A DNA stretch of 64,000 bases from Aporrectodea caliginosa (GCA_020284085.1 JACEVL010000019.1:3356498-3420497), one strand, 5' to 3'; shown: positions 1 through 9,900, numbered from the stretch's first letter. Translations and numbers: made by a program. Notes: generated by a model not told the origin, from the letters alone.

Positions 1-214
1 AAACTGGATGAAATTTATTGACAGCCGTATTTCACAGCTATATAGCATCAGATGAAAACGTTTTAAAGGTGTCGAAGAAGTGTGTTATGGAAAATCAACT
101 TATTTATTTATTTATTTTATGGAAAATCGACGACATTGTTCCTTGAAAAATATAGTAATGGTTAGCAATGTTTCAGAGGTGTTTTTGTAGTTCAGTCCGT
201 AAGACGGTGGTGGA
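1..214. other. Unassigned left edge
   Basis: No exon is recognised. An AAGGTGTC string near 66-73 is the motif found at the ends of the L units elsewhere in the window. The stretch is probably repeat-derived, but its boundaries cannot be set from this window. Confidence 0.3.
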
Positions 215-345
215 AACTCCGCCATTGCTCGTTCTAGTGATTGCTCTAGTGCCAGGCAGTGCCAGTCCCAAGCTTGGATGAAGGACGAGGGCGACGCTAA
301 TGATCTTTGTTATCCCACAGTGAACTGAAACTACAACTACCAGCC
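215..345 (+). repeat. A module (interspersed repeat)
   Basis: This carries the A-module landmarks in order: AACTCCGCCA, then GTGCCAGTCCCAAGC, then a GAGGGCGACGCTAA string, then CTTTGTTAT. At least 15 other copies lie in the window on both strands. It has no credible coding potential. It may be the tail of a non-autonomous retroelement or part of a larger element. Confidence 0.7.
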
Positions 346-429
346 TTGCTGCCTACGGTGGATAAGCAAGAAGAAAGTTTCAAGTTTTTAGGACATATAT
401 CGTAAAAGACAAAGCAAAACGGACATACA

Positions 430-443
430 CAGGAGAGACAGAC

Positions 444-485
<42 letters not shown>

Positions 486-549
486 GGACAGACAGACAGA
501 CAGACACAGACAGACAGACAGACACAGACACAGACAGACAGACACAGAC

Positions 550-583
<34 letters not shown>

Positions 584-590
584 TGAGACA
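430..590. repeat. (GACA)n microsatellite
   Basis: An imperfect tetranucleotide tract of GACA units with occasional GAGACA variants. The Cys/Leu/Ser-rich frames on the other strand are artefacts of the repeat. Confidence 0.9.
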
Positions 591-668
591 ACCTGTTTCA
601 TTTTCTCTCTGGTGTTAGATTTTTAACTGACATGTTCTCCCCTTAAAAATGCAACGTTTTCTTGACAG

Positions 669-749
669 ACAGACCGTCGGAATTTTTCCGTTATCACTGA
701 CGCCATTCCCGACATCTTCCAGCTGCCAATCCAATTGGAAAGTGCCTAC
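669..749 (+). CDS. Probable penultimate exon of an EEP-domain phosphodiesterase gene
   Basis: Read in phase with the next exon, this 81-bp stretch gives 27 codons ending in IPDIFQLPIQLESAY. A short acidic/aromatic run followed by 'ESAY' precedes the DYIWY block in many CCR4/nocturnin-type proteins. A candidate acceptor (TTTTCTTGACAG) ends at 668 and a GT donor (TAC|GTATCC) follows at 750. Both leave phase 0, which fits the phase-0 start of the exon at 1450. An alternative acceptor four bases downstream (672) would change the phase at the 5' end. The intron would be 700 bp and is filled with microsatellite DNA. The assignment is an inference from splice phase and family resemblance and is less certain than the following exon. 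Confidence 0.5.
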
Positions 750-970
750 GTATCCATTCTGGTCAGCCAAAGACTGTTTTTCTCCCCCGTTGAAATACAA
801 ACATTTCCTTTAAAGGTTTCATCTTTCGCCAGGAATCATTATAAGCACAGCTGCATTGGAGGAAGTTAATACATCTGCTTAATTAATTGGTTGAGGAAAC
901 ACGTATCCGTCTGATTATATGCATGCTCATTCGTTCACGTTCATTCGTCCATAGGTACGGTCATTCCTTA

Positions 971-1050
971 AATAATTAGTTAATTTAATTAATTAATTTA
1001 ATTAATTAATTAAATTTAATTAATTAATGTAATTAATTAAATTAATTAAT
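971..1050. repeat. (TTAA)n-type AT-rich repeat
   Basis: Imperfect TTAATTAA units with self-complementary character, lying in the inferred last intron of the EEP gene. Confidence 0.85.
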
Positions 1051-1137
1051 TTTCCTGACATTCTTTCTTTGTGTGTCAATCGTTTGTTCTGTCATTCAAT
1101 CACCCAGTCATTGCACATGAAATTCTGTAGCATGTTG

Positions 1138-1445
1138 TTTTGTACTGTATTGTGCTGTTTTGTATTGTATTGTGTTGTTTTGTATTATATTATATTGTAC
1201 TATGTTGTATTGTATTTTATCGTATTGATAAAACACATTGTAGTGTTTTGTATTGTATTATATTGTTTCGTATCGTGTTGTATTGTTTGTATTGCATTGC
1301 ATTGTAATGTACTGCAATTTATTGTATTGTATTGTATGGTTTTGTATTGTATAAATTTGCATTGTATTGTATGGTTTTGTATAGTATCGTAGTGTTTTTT
1401 TATTATATTGTTTCTTATTTCATTGTATTGTATTGTATTGCATTT
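1138..1445. repeat. Degenerate (TATTG)n pentanucleotide array
   Basis: About 300 bp of TATTG, TGTTT and related pentamers, increasingly pure toward 1445. On the other strand it reads (CAATA)n, which is the 3' tail of S1 SINEs in this window, so it may be an old expanded retroelement tail. It abuts the acceptor of the last EEP exon. Confidence 0.85.
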
Positions 1446-1449
1446 CCAG

Positions 1450-1662
1450 GGCCGCGAGCCAGTCGTGACGAACTGCGATGGTGCACATGAGGATGGGATC
1501 GTGAGATCCTTTTGTCTGGACTACATCTGGTACCGGAAGCTGGAACCGGTCCGAGTTCTAGAGACACCTTCTGTGGCTGTTGTAACTGAACAGGTGGCTC
1601 TGCCAAACACCAAGTTCCCATCCGACCACATCTCCATTGCAGCTGAATTTCTACTCATATAA
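1450..1662 (+). CDS. Terminal exon of an EEP-domain phosphodiesterase (CCR4/nocturnin/PDE12/Angel-like)
   Basis: This 213-bp exon encodes the last 70 residues and a TAA stop. It follows a clear acceptor (GCATTTCCAG) and starts in phase 0 with GREPVVTNCDG. Two hallmarks of the EEP nuclease fold are visible: LDYIWY about 25 residues in, and PNTKFPSDHISIAAEF near the end. The SDH histidine is a conserved catalytic residue of this superfamily. Members remove poly(A) or 2'-linked nucleotides, or dephosphorylate dinucleotide cofactors such as NADPH. The C-terminus alone cannot separate these activities. Upstream exons with the N-terminal metal-binding residues lie outside the window, except the probable exon at 669-749. 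A variant poly(A) signal ATTAAA at 1670 is very close to the stop. LINE-R sequence starts by 1808, so the 3' UTR is short or contains transposon DNA. The gene appears intact as far as visible. Confidence 0.8.
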   Translation, partial: GREPVVTNCDGAHEDGIVRSFCLDYIWYRKLEPVRVLETPSVAVVTEQVALPNTKFPSDHISIAAEFLLI

Positions 1663-1708
1663 ACCGTACATTAAATTACTAGTTAATTAATTATTTAGCT
1701 ACTTAGCA

Positions 1709-1739
1709 ACGTATGTATGTATGTACACTTTATGCATAC

Positions 1740-1770
<31 letters not shown>

Positions 1771-1808
1771 CATGCATACATACATACATGCATACATACA
1801 TACATACA
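1709..1808. repeat. (GTAT)n/(CATA)n microsatellite
   Basis: A short GTAT run followed by a longer CATA run, so the two arms are partly complementary. It lies directly upstream of the LINE-R fragment. Confidence 0.85.
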
Positions 1809-2207
1809 TTTGAACAGCTATGCATAAAGGCAGATTCCCGCCTTTTTTATCGATCCTGGCGGATAATGGTTTTATGTTACGTGATTTGCTTCCCTCCAGT
1901 AAAACTTCTATGTATTCCCCTCTGGGCACATGACCGTATCATTCCTCCCGCAGATAATTTTATGCTTAAAACGTTCATCACTAGGATAATAATTATATAA
2001 GGTCTGATCAAAAGATAAGATAATGTAGCCTACACCAAGGTGCGATTGGCAATTGATTGTTTGAGGGATATTACTAACTTATAACTTGATGTGAAAAGAA
2101 TTTATTGTCAGGATGCTATATACTTTTAACTGTGTTTATAAGATGTTTGTACACCAAAGTGCGATTAGCAATTGGTTAATTAAGAATATATTTACTTACT
2201 TATTTCT
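1808..2207 (+). mobile_element. LINE-R, 3' end (5'-truncated)
   Basis: The translated start reads FEQLCIKAD..LF, then a proline-rich C-terminus with PADNFMLKTFITR. It matches the - strand LINE at 39300-39749 (FEQLCLKAD..LF). After the stop, a 3' UTR carries GTGCGATTGGCAATTG and then a second variant with GTGCGATTAGCAATTGG, ending in ACTTACTT. The 3' UTR also matches 20133-20300 on the - strand. The coding part is degenerate. Confidence 0.75.
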
Positions 2208-2547
2208 TCATACAGTCGTACAGTCGTAAAATCATACAGTCATACGTACATACAAAGTAACAAACATACATACATACGTGCATACTTGCTTACATACACA
2301 AATGCATGCAGGCATGCTTTCAAACTTATAACCATACATTATATGTACATTCATACGTACATATGCTCCTCATGTTGGTTTCAGAAGATCAGTGAAAAGT
2401 GTTGATTGTGGCTGGTTGATTGACTGATTGATTTTTTTTTTTATTTGATTGGTGAAACTGTTTGCATCGACTTCGTCTGCAGTGGGATAACTGCTGTCAT
2501 GGAAACGTGAACTGGATATTATGTCTCTATGACGTTTGGTTGTCATG
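2208..2547. other. CATA-rich spacer, no gene seen
   Basis: CATACATA-like runs around 2210-2360, then unique-looking sequence. No exon or known repeat is recognised. Confidence 0.4.
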
Positions 2548-3149
2548 ACATCGGAAACTCTTAACACCGACCATACACAGGGCCGGATTAACAAATGTGG
2601 TGGCCCTGTTCAGTAAGACTGTGGGGGCCCAGCCCCACAGAATCACAACAGAAGTACACATAAAACATGTTATATTCATCGAATCAACATTTTTCTATTA
2701 TTAATTCGTGCCTTCTTTCTTTTGTACAATATCAGTTCTGTAGGGTTTATAATTATCCAGTCTATTGATAAAGTATATATCTTTTACGGTTTAACAATAT
2801 TAGAGTGACTCGTGGTAAAAGAATATTACAATTGCAGGCTTACCACAATACATGAAATCAAAATAGGCCTGATAGGCTTAGGCTTTTAGTTACATAGTCT
2901 TAACTGATTGGTCATAGTGTTTGCAGTTTACATTTTGTAGCAAAACTGACAGTTAGAGAGTTAAGAGCAACAACAAATTATGATTTGACAATGACAATCA
3001 ATATCGCTCAAACTGTCATGGAATTTACACACATAGGGCCTACTTTGCGTGCCTTTTCCCTTTTGCAAATTCATCCGTTAGGCTATGTCGTCAAAATGTA
3101 GCTCACGTTCAGGAGAACCCAAAAGCTTCGCTGAACGCTTGACTCATGC

Positions 3150-3683
3150 AGCATAACTGAAAACATTGATACACTGCCTTATTCTGACGCGGACGCGACT
3201 TGACTACTGCAACTCAGTACTCTATGGTCTCCCTGAATGCACACTGCTTCCTCTAACTAGAATACTGCATCAGGCTGTAAGACTGTGTGTTGGACTCACC
3301 AAGACCATATCACACCTGCTCTTCGTTCTCTACGCTGGCTTCCTGTCTGCTCAAGCTGTTACTCTTCATGTACAGAGTACGCCCAGAAGCCGGGCAACCA
3401 TCATCATCAACGATCATCTCCCTTCCTACTTATCTTCCATGGTCACACCCTGCACCTCTGTTAAAGGCCGCTTCTCTCTTCGATCAGCATCTTCTGTAAA
3501 GGAGGCCTGTGTTGTTCCTGGTCTTGTCTTGTCACAGTTGCCGGTGCCTCCATCTGGAACTCTCTACCTACTCATGTTCACTCTAAACTGAAAACTTGCC
3601 TCTTCCACTCTACCTATTTCTCTCAATGGTTGCCCGGCGTCAATGTGCACTTCTAAATTTTTTAAGTATTGTACTGTATTGTA
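3150..3683 (+). mobile_element. L2/CR1-like LINE fragment nested in the hAT element
   Basis: TRLDYCNSVLYGLPE is the typical reverse-transcriptase segment of L2/CR1-type LINEs. It is followed in shifting frames by the HWLPV-type and 'IWNSLP'-type C-terminal blocks. It is frameshifted and non-functional. The 3' end has a TATTGTACTGTATTGTAT tail that abuts hAT transposase sequence, indicating insertion into it. The same family recurs at 14985-15330. Confidence 0.75.
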
Positions 3684-3689
3684 TATCAC

Positions 3690-3843
3690 TTTCGATGCTG
3701 GACAATGTCGAACTAACGAGTCTGTCTTCCGACATTGACGCTCTCGGTCTGTTTTTAATCAATTTGAGTTTTGAAAACGAACGGTCACTGCTGCAGTTTG
3801 TCACCATCAGAACAAGATATATTCGCAGTGCTAGAGCCCACAC
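3690..3843 (-). pseudogene. hAT transposase C-terminal dimerisation domain, fragment
   Basis: On the - strand the frame reads CSSDRSFSKLKLIKNRPRAS and then MSEDRL...LSSIESDI. This is the conserved hAT C-terminal pattern ('ERSFSKLKLIKN..R..M...RL..L..LSIE'). The frame is cut off right after SIESDI by the LINE tail. No catalytic region remains. Confidence 0.75.
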
Positions 3844-4069
3844 ATGTGCAAAAGTTGTGTTTTTGTGTATATTAAAAATTTAAAATGAGCAGTTTTGAAT
3901 AATTTATTCTGAGTTTTTTGCTCATTTTTACTATTAGACTAACAAATAACAATAATTATAAAATATATTGAAAAAAATTTCTTTTGCATATGTGGGGGCC
4001 CCTCAAGTGTGGGGGCCCCTGTTCGGCCGAACATGTTGAACATGCCTTAATCCGCCTCTGACCATACAT

Positions 4070-4560
4070 CTATCTATCTATCCATAGGATGGATGGACGC
4101 ATAGATGGATAGATGGATGGATTGATAGATGTATGGTCGGTATTTACTGTAGAGTTTCCAATGTATGGATAGGTGGATAGATGGATAGAAAGATGGCAGG
4201 CTGAATTGATAAAGTTGATATTATGCCAGTGTGAGCTGGTCTTGCTTACGCGGTTCTTATGTGAATTGATGAAGTTGACATAGCGCCAGCATGGCGCTGA
4301 GAATAAATTTCGGAGATCTACATTTGCATGACAAAATAGACCTTGGTCTAGGTTTTGTCACGTGACTGACCTCACATTAATTTGCCTCGCCCTGTCTATA
4401 TATAGGTTAACTCATCTTAACATACCACATTTTTCCTCATCCACCTAACCTTGGTTTACTTTGGTTTGGGATTACTGGAATTACCTAATTGTTCATACCA
4501 TGCAACGCAGCTTGCTTATAATTATAATTACCAAATTTTTACTATAATGATAATAATTGT
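4070..4560. other. Intergenic, GATA/GGAT simple sequence then unique DNA
   Basis: ATCT/GGAT-type tetranucleotides lie at 4069-4200. Part of this mirrors the sequence left of the hAT element. From 4200 there is no recognised gene or repeat. Confidence 0.4.
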
Positions 4561-4561
4561 A

Positions 4562-4563
4562 AT

Positions 4564-4636
<73 letters not shown>

Positions 4637-4646
4637 GCAACAGCAA

Positions 4647-4736
<90 letters not shown>

Positions 4737-4756
4737 CAACAACAACAACAACAACA
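4562..4756. repeat. Compound (CAA)n(CAG)n trinucleotide array
   Basis: About 65 uninterrupted CAR triplets. A pure CAA block is followed by alternating CAG/CAA, a run of about ten or more CAG, and then CAA again. The long Thr/Ala, Val and Leu frames are artefacts. No flanking coding exon was found. Confidence 0.95.
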
Positions 4757-4869
4757 TTGCTTAACATTGCTTATTAATACCCGACACCCATGTTCAGATG
4801 AGCGTTGAGCAACAGTATAGACACGATGGGCCAGAGTATCGCAGGATTTGCCATTTAAAAATAATTATA

Positions 4870-5240
4870 TGATAATAATAATAATAATATTCATGATAAA
4901 TTATAATATAATCTTCATTTATTAATTCGAACTGACAAGTAGCCTACGCAGTAAGATTACAATTCATAGTATGAACGGATGAGCACAAGTTCTTACAGGA
5001 GTCGAATTTAACTGTTTACGGCAGCCATGCAAGGCGCCCATCACGTCCTACGCAGTAAGATTACAATTCATAGTATGAACGGATGAGCACAAGTTCTTAC
5101 AGGAGTCGAATTTAACTGTTTACGGCAGCCATGCAAGGCGCCCATCACGTCCTACATCTAATTTTACCAACGCCATCCAGCGAATGGCAGGCAGAGTGGA
5201 CCTTTGGGAGGGTAGCGGGTATCGAATCCGCGTCGTTGAT
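4870..5240 (-). mobile_element. S4 SINE with an internal 104-bp tandem duplication
   Basis: It runs on the - strand, with a box-B-like GATTCGATACC near 5215-5230 and an ATT-rich tail near 4870-4900. It is homologous to the + strand copy at 13255-13510. A perfect two-copy duplication of 104 bp (4943-5046 and 5047-5150) covers the middle and is absent from the other copy. Confidence 0.7.
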
Positions 5241-5649
5241 TTTACCATTATTCTATACTTTCCAGCTTATACCAACACCAGGCAGTCGAACCAGCCACTA
5301 TTTGATCATCAACCAAGCGCAACACCTTTAAATAGTTTTCTCGCAACGCTATATAAGTGTATAATCGACACATTGGTTCAGCTAATAATCGACATTATTA
5401 GTATCAAATCATATTGCCATTTGGTTTAACAGTAGGCCTAACATTGCCCGACTAAGTTTTAAATCGGCCACGGCTTTTGTTAAGCGGGTAGTACCATTCC
5501 GAAGCCTGGAAAAGGCAGATAAAAATAGTTACTATGACAAAGTGTAAAAGTAGGCTACCTTCAGTGTATTAATCAACTACCTAGTCGTCAACGGCCTTTA
5601 CAGCCACCGGGCAATCTTAAACCGTTAACTCTAAATTCTTAAGCGTTCC
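5241..5649. other. No gene recognised
   Basis: Mostly unique-looking sequence. A short B-type string CGTCAACGGCCTTT occurs near 5587. Confidence 0.4.
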
Positions 5650-5905
5650 TCTAATACCAAGCGCAGGGCATCAGTTTATTCACGAGCGCTGCGTCATACC
5701 AGAGGGGTTGTCCAGAGATCGATGTCCAGTGGAGGTCCGAGTCCGGTTGCCAGAGAGACCAGAGAGAGAAGGTGGCAGAGCTGCCAGAGCAGCTGCTACG
5801 GGGGGTTTCGTTGAGGACGAGAAAGTTTCGAAGGCGGAAGACTGGACGGATTATGGTAGGAATTCTTGAAGAGGTGGTTCTGCAATTTGGAGTTAGTAGC
5901 AGTAG
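5650..5905 (-). mobile_element. S3 retroelement 3' region
   Basis: Shares CAAGCGCAGGGCA, TTCACGAGC, CTGCGTC and GTCCGAGTCCGGTT with copies at 7046, 25142, 58533 and (opposite strand) 61990. The family tail lies at the left on this strand. No RT domain is visible, so SINE or short LINE end is undecided. Confidence 0.6.
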
Positions 5906-5924
5906 TAGTAGTAGTTTCAGATTG

Positions 5925-6025
5925 ACTACACTGTGTGATAACAAAGACCATCAGCGTCGCCCTCCTCCTTTGTCTAGGCTTGGGACTGGCACCGCCAGAG
6001 TACGATCAGTGGCGGAGTTTCAATT
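5925..6025 (-). repeat. A module
   Basis: The reverse complement of the A module: GTCGCCCTCCTCCTTT followed by GGGACTGGCAC and a GGCGGAGTTTC end. Confidence 0.7.
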
Positions 6026-6530
6026 TGGAGCTGAAAGTCTGTGTGTGGATAAGTATAGAGTGGATTCTGAGGCAGAAATGTCGCAAACGTTAGCATCCTG
6101 TCCACACCGCAATGTCTGTTCGACTCTGATTCTGTGTAATTATGCGGAGTATGTATAGATTGAGTTAATATGTCTGCACTTAGCCTCAAGTGACGATGCA
6201 CTGGCTCCATCTATCAGCGGTGGTTAAAATATCATGCATTCGAAATGATTGCGACGTCGCTCGACTTCGATGAGATTCCTTACATCGTCCTTCGTATCGT
6301 TACTGAGCCCGTTCATCGCCAGAGGACGATTTTCTAATGAACGTATACTTAATCATCGAATTTATACGACACACTCAAGCGCGCACCCACGCACCTCTGC
6401 AAACACACATATACATAGACAGACAGAGACAGAGACGGAGACAGAAATGCAGGTATACCGTCACATGGAGAACTCTCATGATATATTTAAAAGGCATTAC
6501 ATGTCTTGAGAGATACCTACTAATTAAATT
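6026..6530. other. No gene recognised
   Basis: Unique-looking sequence with a short GACAGA-rich run near 6416-6445. Confidence 0.4.
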
Positions 6531-6532
6531 CC

Positions 6533-6533
<1 letters not shown>

Positions 6534-6573
<40 letters not shown>

Positions 6574-6606
6574 TATATATAAATATATATATATTATATA
6601 TATATT
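6534..6606. repeat. (TA)n microsatellite
   Basis: Imperfect TA dinucleotide tract. Confidence 0.9.
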
Positions 6607-6785
6607 ACCAGAGCGTTGAATGGCAATTTTGGTTTCGATTTGATGATTTGCAGATTACGAAAGCAATTGGCAATGTTATGGCGTCAGTCTTTTTGGGAAA
6701 GTGAGAGAGTCCTGGTGATTGAAGACTTGGAGCGATGACAGATATTCACATGAAGGTGCCTACCTATGCTGAATTAATCCGGAAA

Positions 6786-7020
6786 CTGCGTGCAGCTATC
6801 AAGGAAAACGTCGGGGAAAGTTGCATCAAGAGTGCCGCTTCATTACGACCACGCGCAAGCCCACAAATCACCGGTTGCCAAGGCAGCTGTCAATGAATGC
6901 GGCTTCGAACCACTAGCTGAGTCACCCACCTGGTTCTCCAGACCTGGTTCCGTTATTTGCGTTTCACGGTTCACTATATATGCGTGCAATGTCAATTGCG
7001 CCCTATTTGTTGGCCAATAG
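6786..7020 (+). pseudogene. Mariner-like transposase fragment (decayed)
   Basis: The frame gives HYDHAQAHKSPVAKAAV then NECGFEPL. This resembles the mariner/SETMAR block 'HDNA..H.S..A....V...GFE.L', where D is the second catalytic aspartate. The downstream 'YSPDL' block is unrecognisable and the frame ends soon after. No terminal repeats were identified. Function is lost. Confidence 0.5.
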
Positions 7021-7045
7021 GAAACTGAAATAAAGGTGTGTAAAG

Positions 7046-7215
7046 GAGTAATCGTAATCGTAATCGAAATCTCCAACTTCTAAAGCGCCACTCGATACCC
7101 AAGCGCAGGGCACAAACGCATTCACGAGCGCTGCGTCTAGTCAGAAGGGTTGTCCGAGAGAGTAGTCCGAAAAAGGTCCGAGTCCGGTTTCCAGAGGATC
7201 AGAGGGATCAGAGTA
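7046..7215 (-). mobile_element. S3 retroelement 3' end with (CGTAAT)n tail
   Basis: The tail TAATCGTAATCGTAATCG is at the left, followed by the S3 body (CAAGCGCAGGGCAC, TTCACGAGCGCTGCGTC, GTCCGAGTCCGGTTTCC). The hexamer-like tail supports a retrotransposed origin on the - strand. Confidence 0.65.
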
Positions 7216-7600
7216 GCTGCTAAGGTGGGTGTCGTTTAAGAGACACTCATTAAGCGTCTGTCCCTATAATTCTGTATTTTGCAGACCAGCAGATGTGTAG
7301 GCGTGTGCATGTTCGCTGTAGTTGGAAGCAAAAATAAAAACAATAAACCTAGGCTAAATCAGTAAGAAAACTGTAAAAACGTTCAAATGAAGAAATGATG
7401 ACATTCAACTGTGTATATTCGGGTGTATAAGGGGTCCCAGTTGCAATGCTTGAAATGGTATTAATATGTTTTAGGACGGCAGTGAAGGTAAGGAAAGTGT
7501 ATGGGGAGGGGGCGTTGAAGCACAGAGGTTGGGAGAGCGCTAAATATAAGGAGTATAATGAAAGGGGTATACGGAAAGAGAGCGATGGTGATAGAGACAC
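7216..7600. other. No gene recognised
   Basis: The open frames here are short and continue into simple sequence. No splice-supported exon was found. Confidence 0.4.
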
Positions 7601-7645
7601 GAAGATATATAATACAATACAATACAACACAACACAATACAACTG

Positions 7646-7892
7646 GGGCGCGGTGGTGTAGGGGTATGTTCGGTGCCTTGCAGCTGGAGGGTTGCGGGTT
7701 CGGATCCACCTCAAAGTCGCCGCGTAGGGACCCTGGGTAAGTCCTTCACTCGCAATTGCTCATGCGCTTCGGCGTGAAACTCCGATTCAGCGTTCGCGCA
7801 GTAGTCGGGAGCGCCCCTCTGAATGGGAAATCTGGTAGGGGCGCTATAACAAGTGTTCAAATACAATACAATACAATACAATACAATACACT
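7646..7892 (+). mobile_element. S1 tRNA-derived SINE, full length
   Basis: The tRNA-like head has box A TGGTGTAGGGG (7654-7664) and box B GGTTCGGATCC (7697-7707). It is followed by a conserved body and a 3' end GGGGCGCTATAACAAG with a (CAATA)n tail. The same pentamer also precedes the SINE at 7608-7640, suggesting insertion into or beside another tail. Pol III transcription is inferred from the two boxes. Confidence 0.85.
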
Positions 7893-8029
7893 CACACGAA
7901 CGCACACACATACTCACATACATTGTATGATATGTTATATGCTTATATATGTCTATCGATCAATCAATGAATCAATCAATATTTTATTGGTCAAACAAAA
8001 GATCATTTACCAATTATGATAGTTAAGAT

Positions 8030-8344
8030 TTCGTTACATTTTTAATTAGAAAGACGACTGTTCTTCGTCGCCATCTGTACTGCCTTTAATTTGGTGACCC
8101 TATTCAAGCGGAACTCTGGTTCCTTCTGGGTGTATACCGGTTGTTTCTCAATACCCATGTCAATGTTTCTTGTCTGTATTTTCCCTTGCTGACTTTTGGG
8201 ATTCATTAAACGAAGAATGAATGAATGAATGAATGAATTCTGTACTTGCTTTTTTTAAAGAAACATATATATATATATATCAGCGTATTTATAATCCGAT
8301 CTTTTATTTGATTCGCTAATTCTATGCCTTCCTGTATTTTGAAC
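8030..8344. other. No gene recognised
   Basis: Unique-looking DNA with a short GAAT repeat near 8212-8238 and a TA run near 8263-8281. Confidence 0.4.
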
Positions 8345-8608
8345 TTTTGTTGTTGTTTAATCATCAGTTTAATGACATCTCATGACAACATCGGTCGCTG
8401 ACGTCATATCAAGCATTGTACATTTGCAATATTACAAACAGCATGCACATTTAACATTTAGACTATACATGTAGCTATCATGATTTTCTATATATTGTTC
8501 AAGTAGCTTGCATATTTGAGTATCAGTTTTATTTAGTAGCAATGTATGGTGTATACAACAATCATTTATGCTAATAAATTCAAACATTTCTATAAGATAT
8601 TCAGGCTA
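8345..8608 (+). repeat. Left arm of a large inverted repeat
   Basis: Read forward, this matches the reverse complement of 10727-10957 at roughly 85% by eye. Shared strings include TTTAATCATCAGTTTAATGA, AATATTACAAACAGCATGCA and TTTTATTTAGTAGCAA. The two arms are separated by about 2.1 kb. Confidence 0.75.
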
Positions 8609-9416
8609 AGTGTCAGAGTGTTTTTAATATGCTTAGATAAACACCATTTATTAACAAGAAATGTAGTTTGGAACTATTTATTTTACGATTAGTTGACATA
8701 TTTAATATACCGACGATGCAATCGTTTTTAAGGTGTCTAAATGGAAATTAAAATATACGTATTGTTGCAACTTATTGAGCTGTAAATACGTTTCTGTTTA
8801 CCCTAAGTCGTACTCGTGAAAATCCGTATTAGCATTGGTCTATGAAAGTCCTATATATATATATGCCCTATAGAAACATTTCTTACATTACACAGCGTAT
8901 TCAGTTTCTAAAACTATCTTGCGGCCACCTTACGTTACGGTATTTATGAATCAGTGAGATATCTGGCCGTTGGCGTCATATCATACACCATCATTATCAA
9001 CAATCTCAGTTCCTGATGCCAGCCATTTGGCGGCGATAGGTACGAATACATATCATACATTAAAAATTGCAAAAACGCCATGCACATCGGACTATACAGA
9101 TGTAGACAACGAGTTAACAATTGTGCTTTTGAACCATATTTTAATTTTCGCTTCAGTTATTATCACAGTCTGCATGCATGAATTAAACAGTGCTTATTTG
9201 AAAGATAACAGAAAGTTGAAATTTCCAATTTATGAATTATATCCAATATATGCAAGAAATAAATCAAGGTGAATTATGGGCTGACACAATGATATCCAAT
9301 AAACAAATATAAAGGAACAACAGACCTTCAAAATATTAAGATGCACCTTTTACATATTTGCACACTCACATGAATATATATATATCTTCTTCTTCTTCTT
9401 CTTTCTCTCTCCTCCG
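8609..9416. other. Spacer of the inverted repeat, no gene recognised
   Basis: AT-rich. It contains CATCGGACTATACAGATG near 9083, repeated almost identically near 9655 inside the TA-rich region. Confidence 0.4.
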
Positions 9417-9552
9417 TCAGGCGTGCGCCAACGATGAGTCCTTAACATGACATCTCCAAATCTGTCTATCTCTGATTTTATCCATGGCTTCCCTCATGTC
9501 CATGTTTTGTGCCCTCAAATCCTCCATTATATTGTCCATCCATGTATATATA
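9417..9552 (-). mobile_element. LINE ORF2 C-terminal remnant
   Basis: The - strand frame reads [20 protein letters not shown] then [13 protein letters not shown]. This is the C-terminal tail ('RWxDNI..D......A...A.DR..WR') of several non-LTR elements. A TA microsatellite cuts off the upstream part. Confidence 0.65.
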
Positions 9553-9861
9553 TATATATGCATGTAACTTGATGATGTAAGTGTAAATATATATATAAAA
9601 AAGTTTAAAAAATATATATGTGTAAATGTATATATATATATATATATATATGCATATCGGACTATACAGATGTAGACAACGTATGTATATATATATATAT
9701 ATATATGTATGTATATATATATATATATATATACATTTACATTTACATTGCATATATATATTATATATATATGCATGTAAGTATGTAAATACATACATAT
9801 ATATATATATATATGTGTGTGTGTGTACTTACATTACATGCATATATATACATGTATGTGA

Positions 9862-9895
<34 letters not shown>

Positions 9896-9900
9896 TAACA
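9553..9900. repeat. Cluster of (TA)n and (CATA)n microsatellites
   Basis: At least six TA tracts separated by CATA/GTAT motifs. The Tyr/Ile-rich frames are artefacts. Confidence 0.9.

Larger units (their letters stand above)
750..1449 (+). other. Last intron of the EEP gene
   Basis: The inferred intron is 700 bp between GT at 750 and AG at 1448-1449. About 380 bp of it is simple sequence: TTAA-type repeats at 971-1050 and a degenerate TATTG tract at 1138-1445. The tract runs to within a few bases of the acceptor and supplies its T-rich region. Confidence 0.5.
2578..4060 (-). mobile_element. hAT-superfamily DNA transposon remnant with 8-bp target duplication
   Basis: The element is 1483 bp. 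It starts CAGGGCCGGATTAAC and ends with the complement of CAGAGGCGGATTAAG, about 13 of 15 matching. It is flanked by identical 8-bp duplications ACCATACA at 2570-2577 and 4061-4068, the standard hAT signature. A relic of the transposase C-terminal dimerisation domain lies on the - strand at 3690-3843. The rest of the transposase is missing, and an L2-like LINE fragment interrupts it. The element is itself inside a palindromic flank. Confidence 0.85.

Noticed and set aside
4528..4777. Poly-Thr/Ala, poly-Val and poly-Leu proteins
   Set aside because: They are translations of the CAA/CAG array in different frames, with no flanking coding sequence or splice sites.
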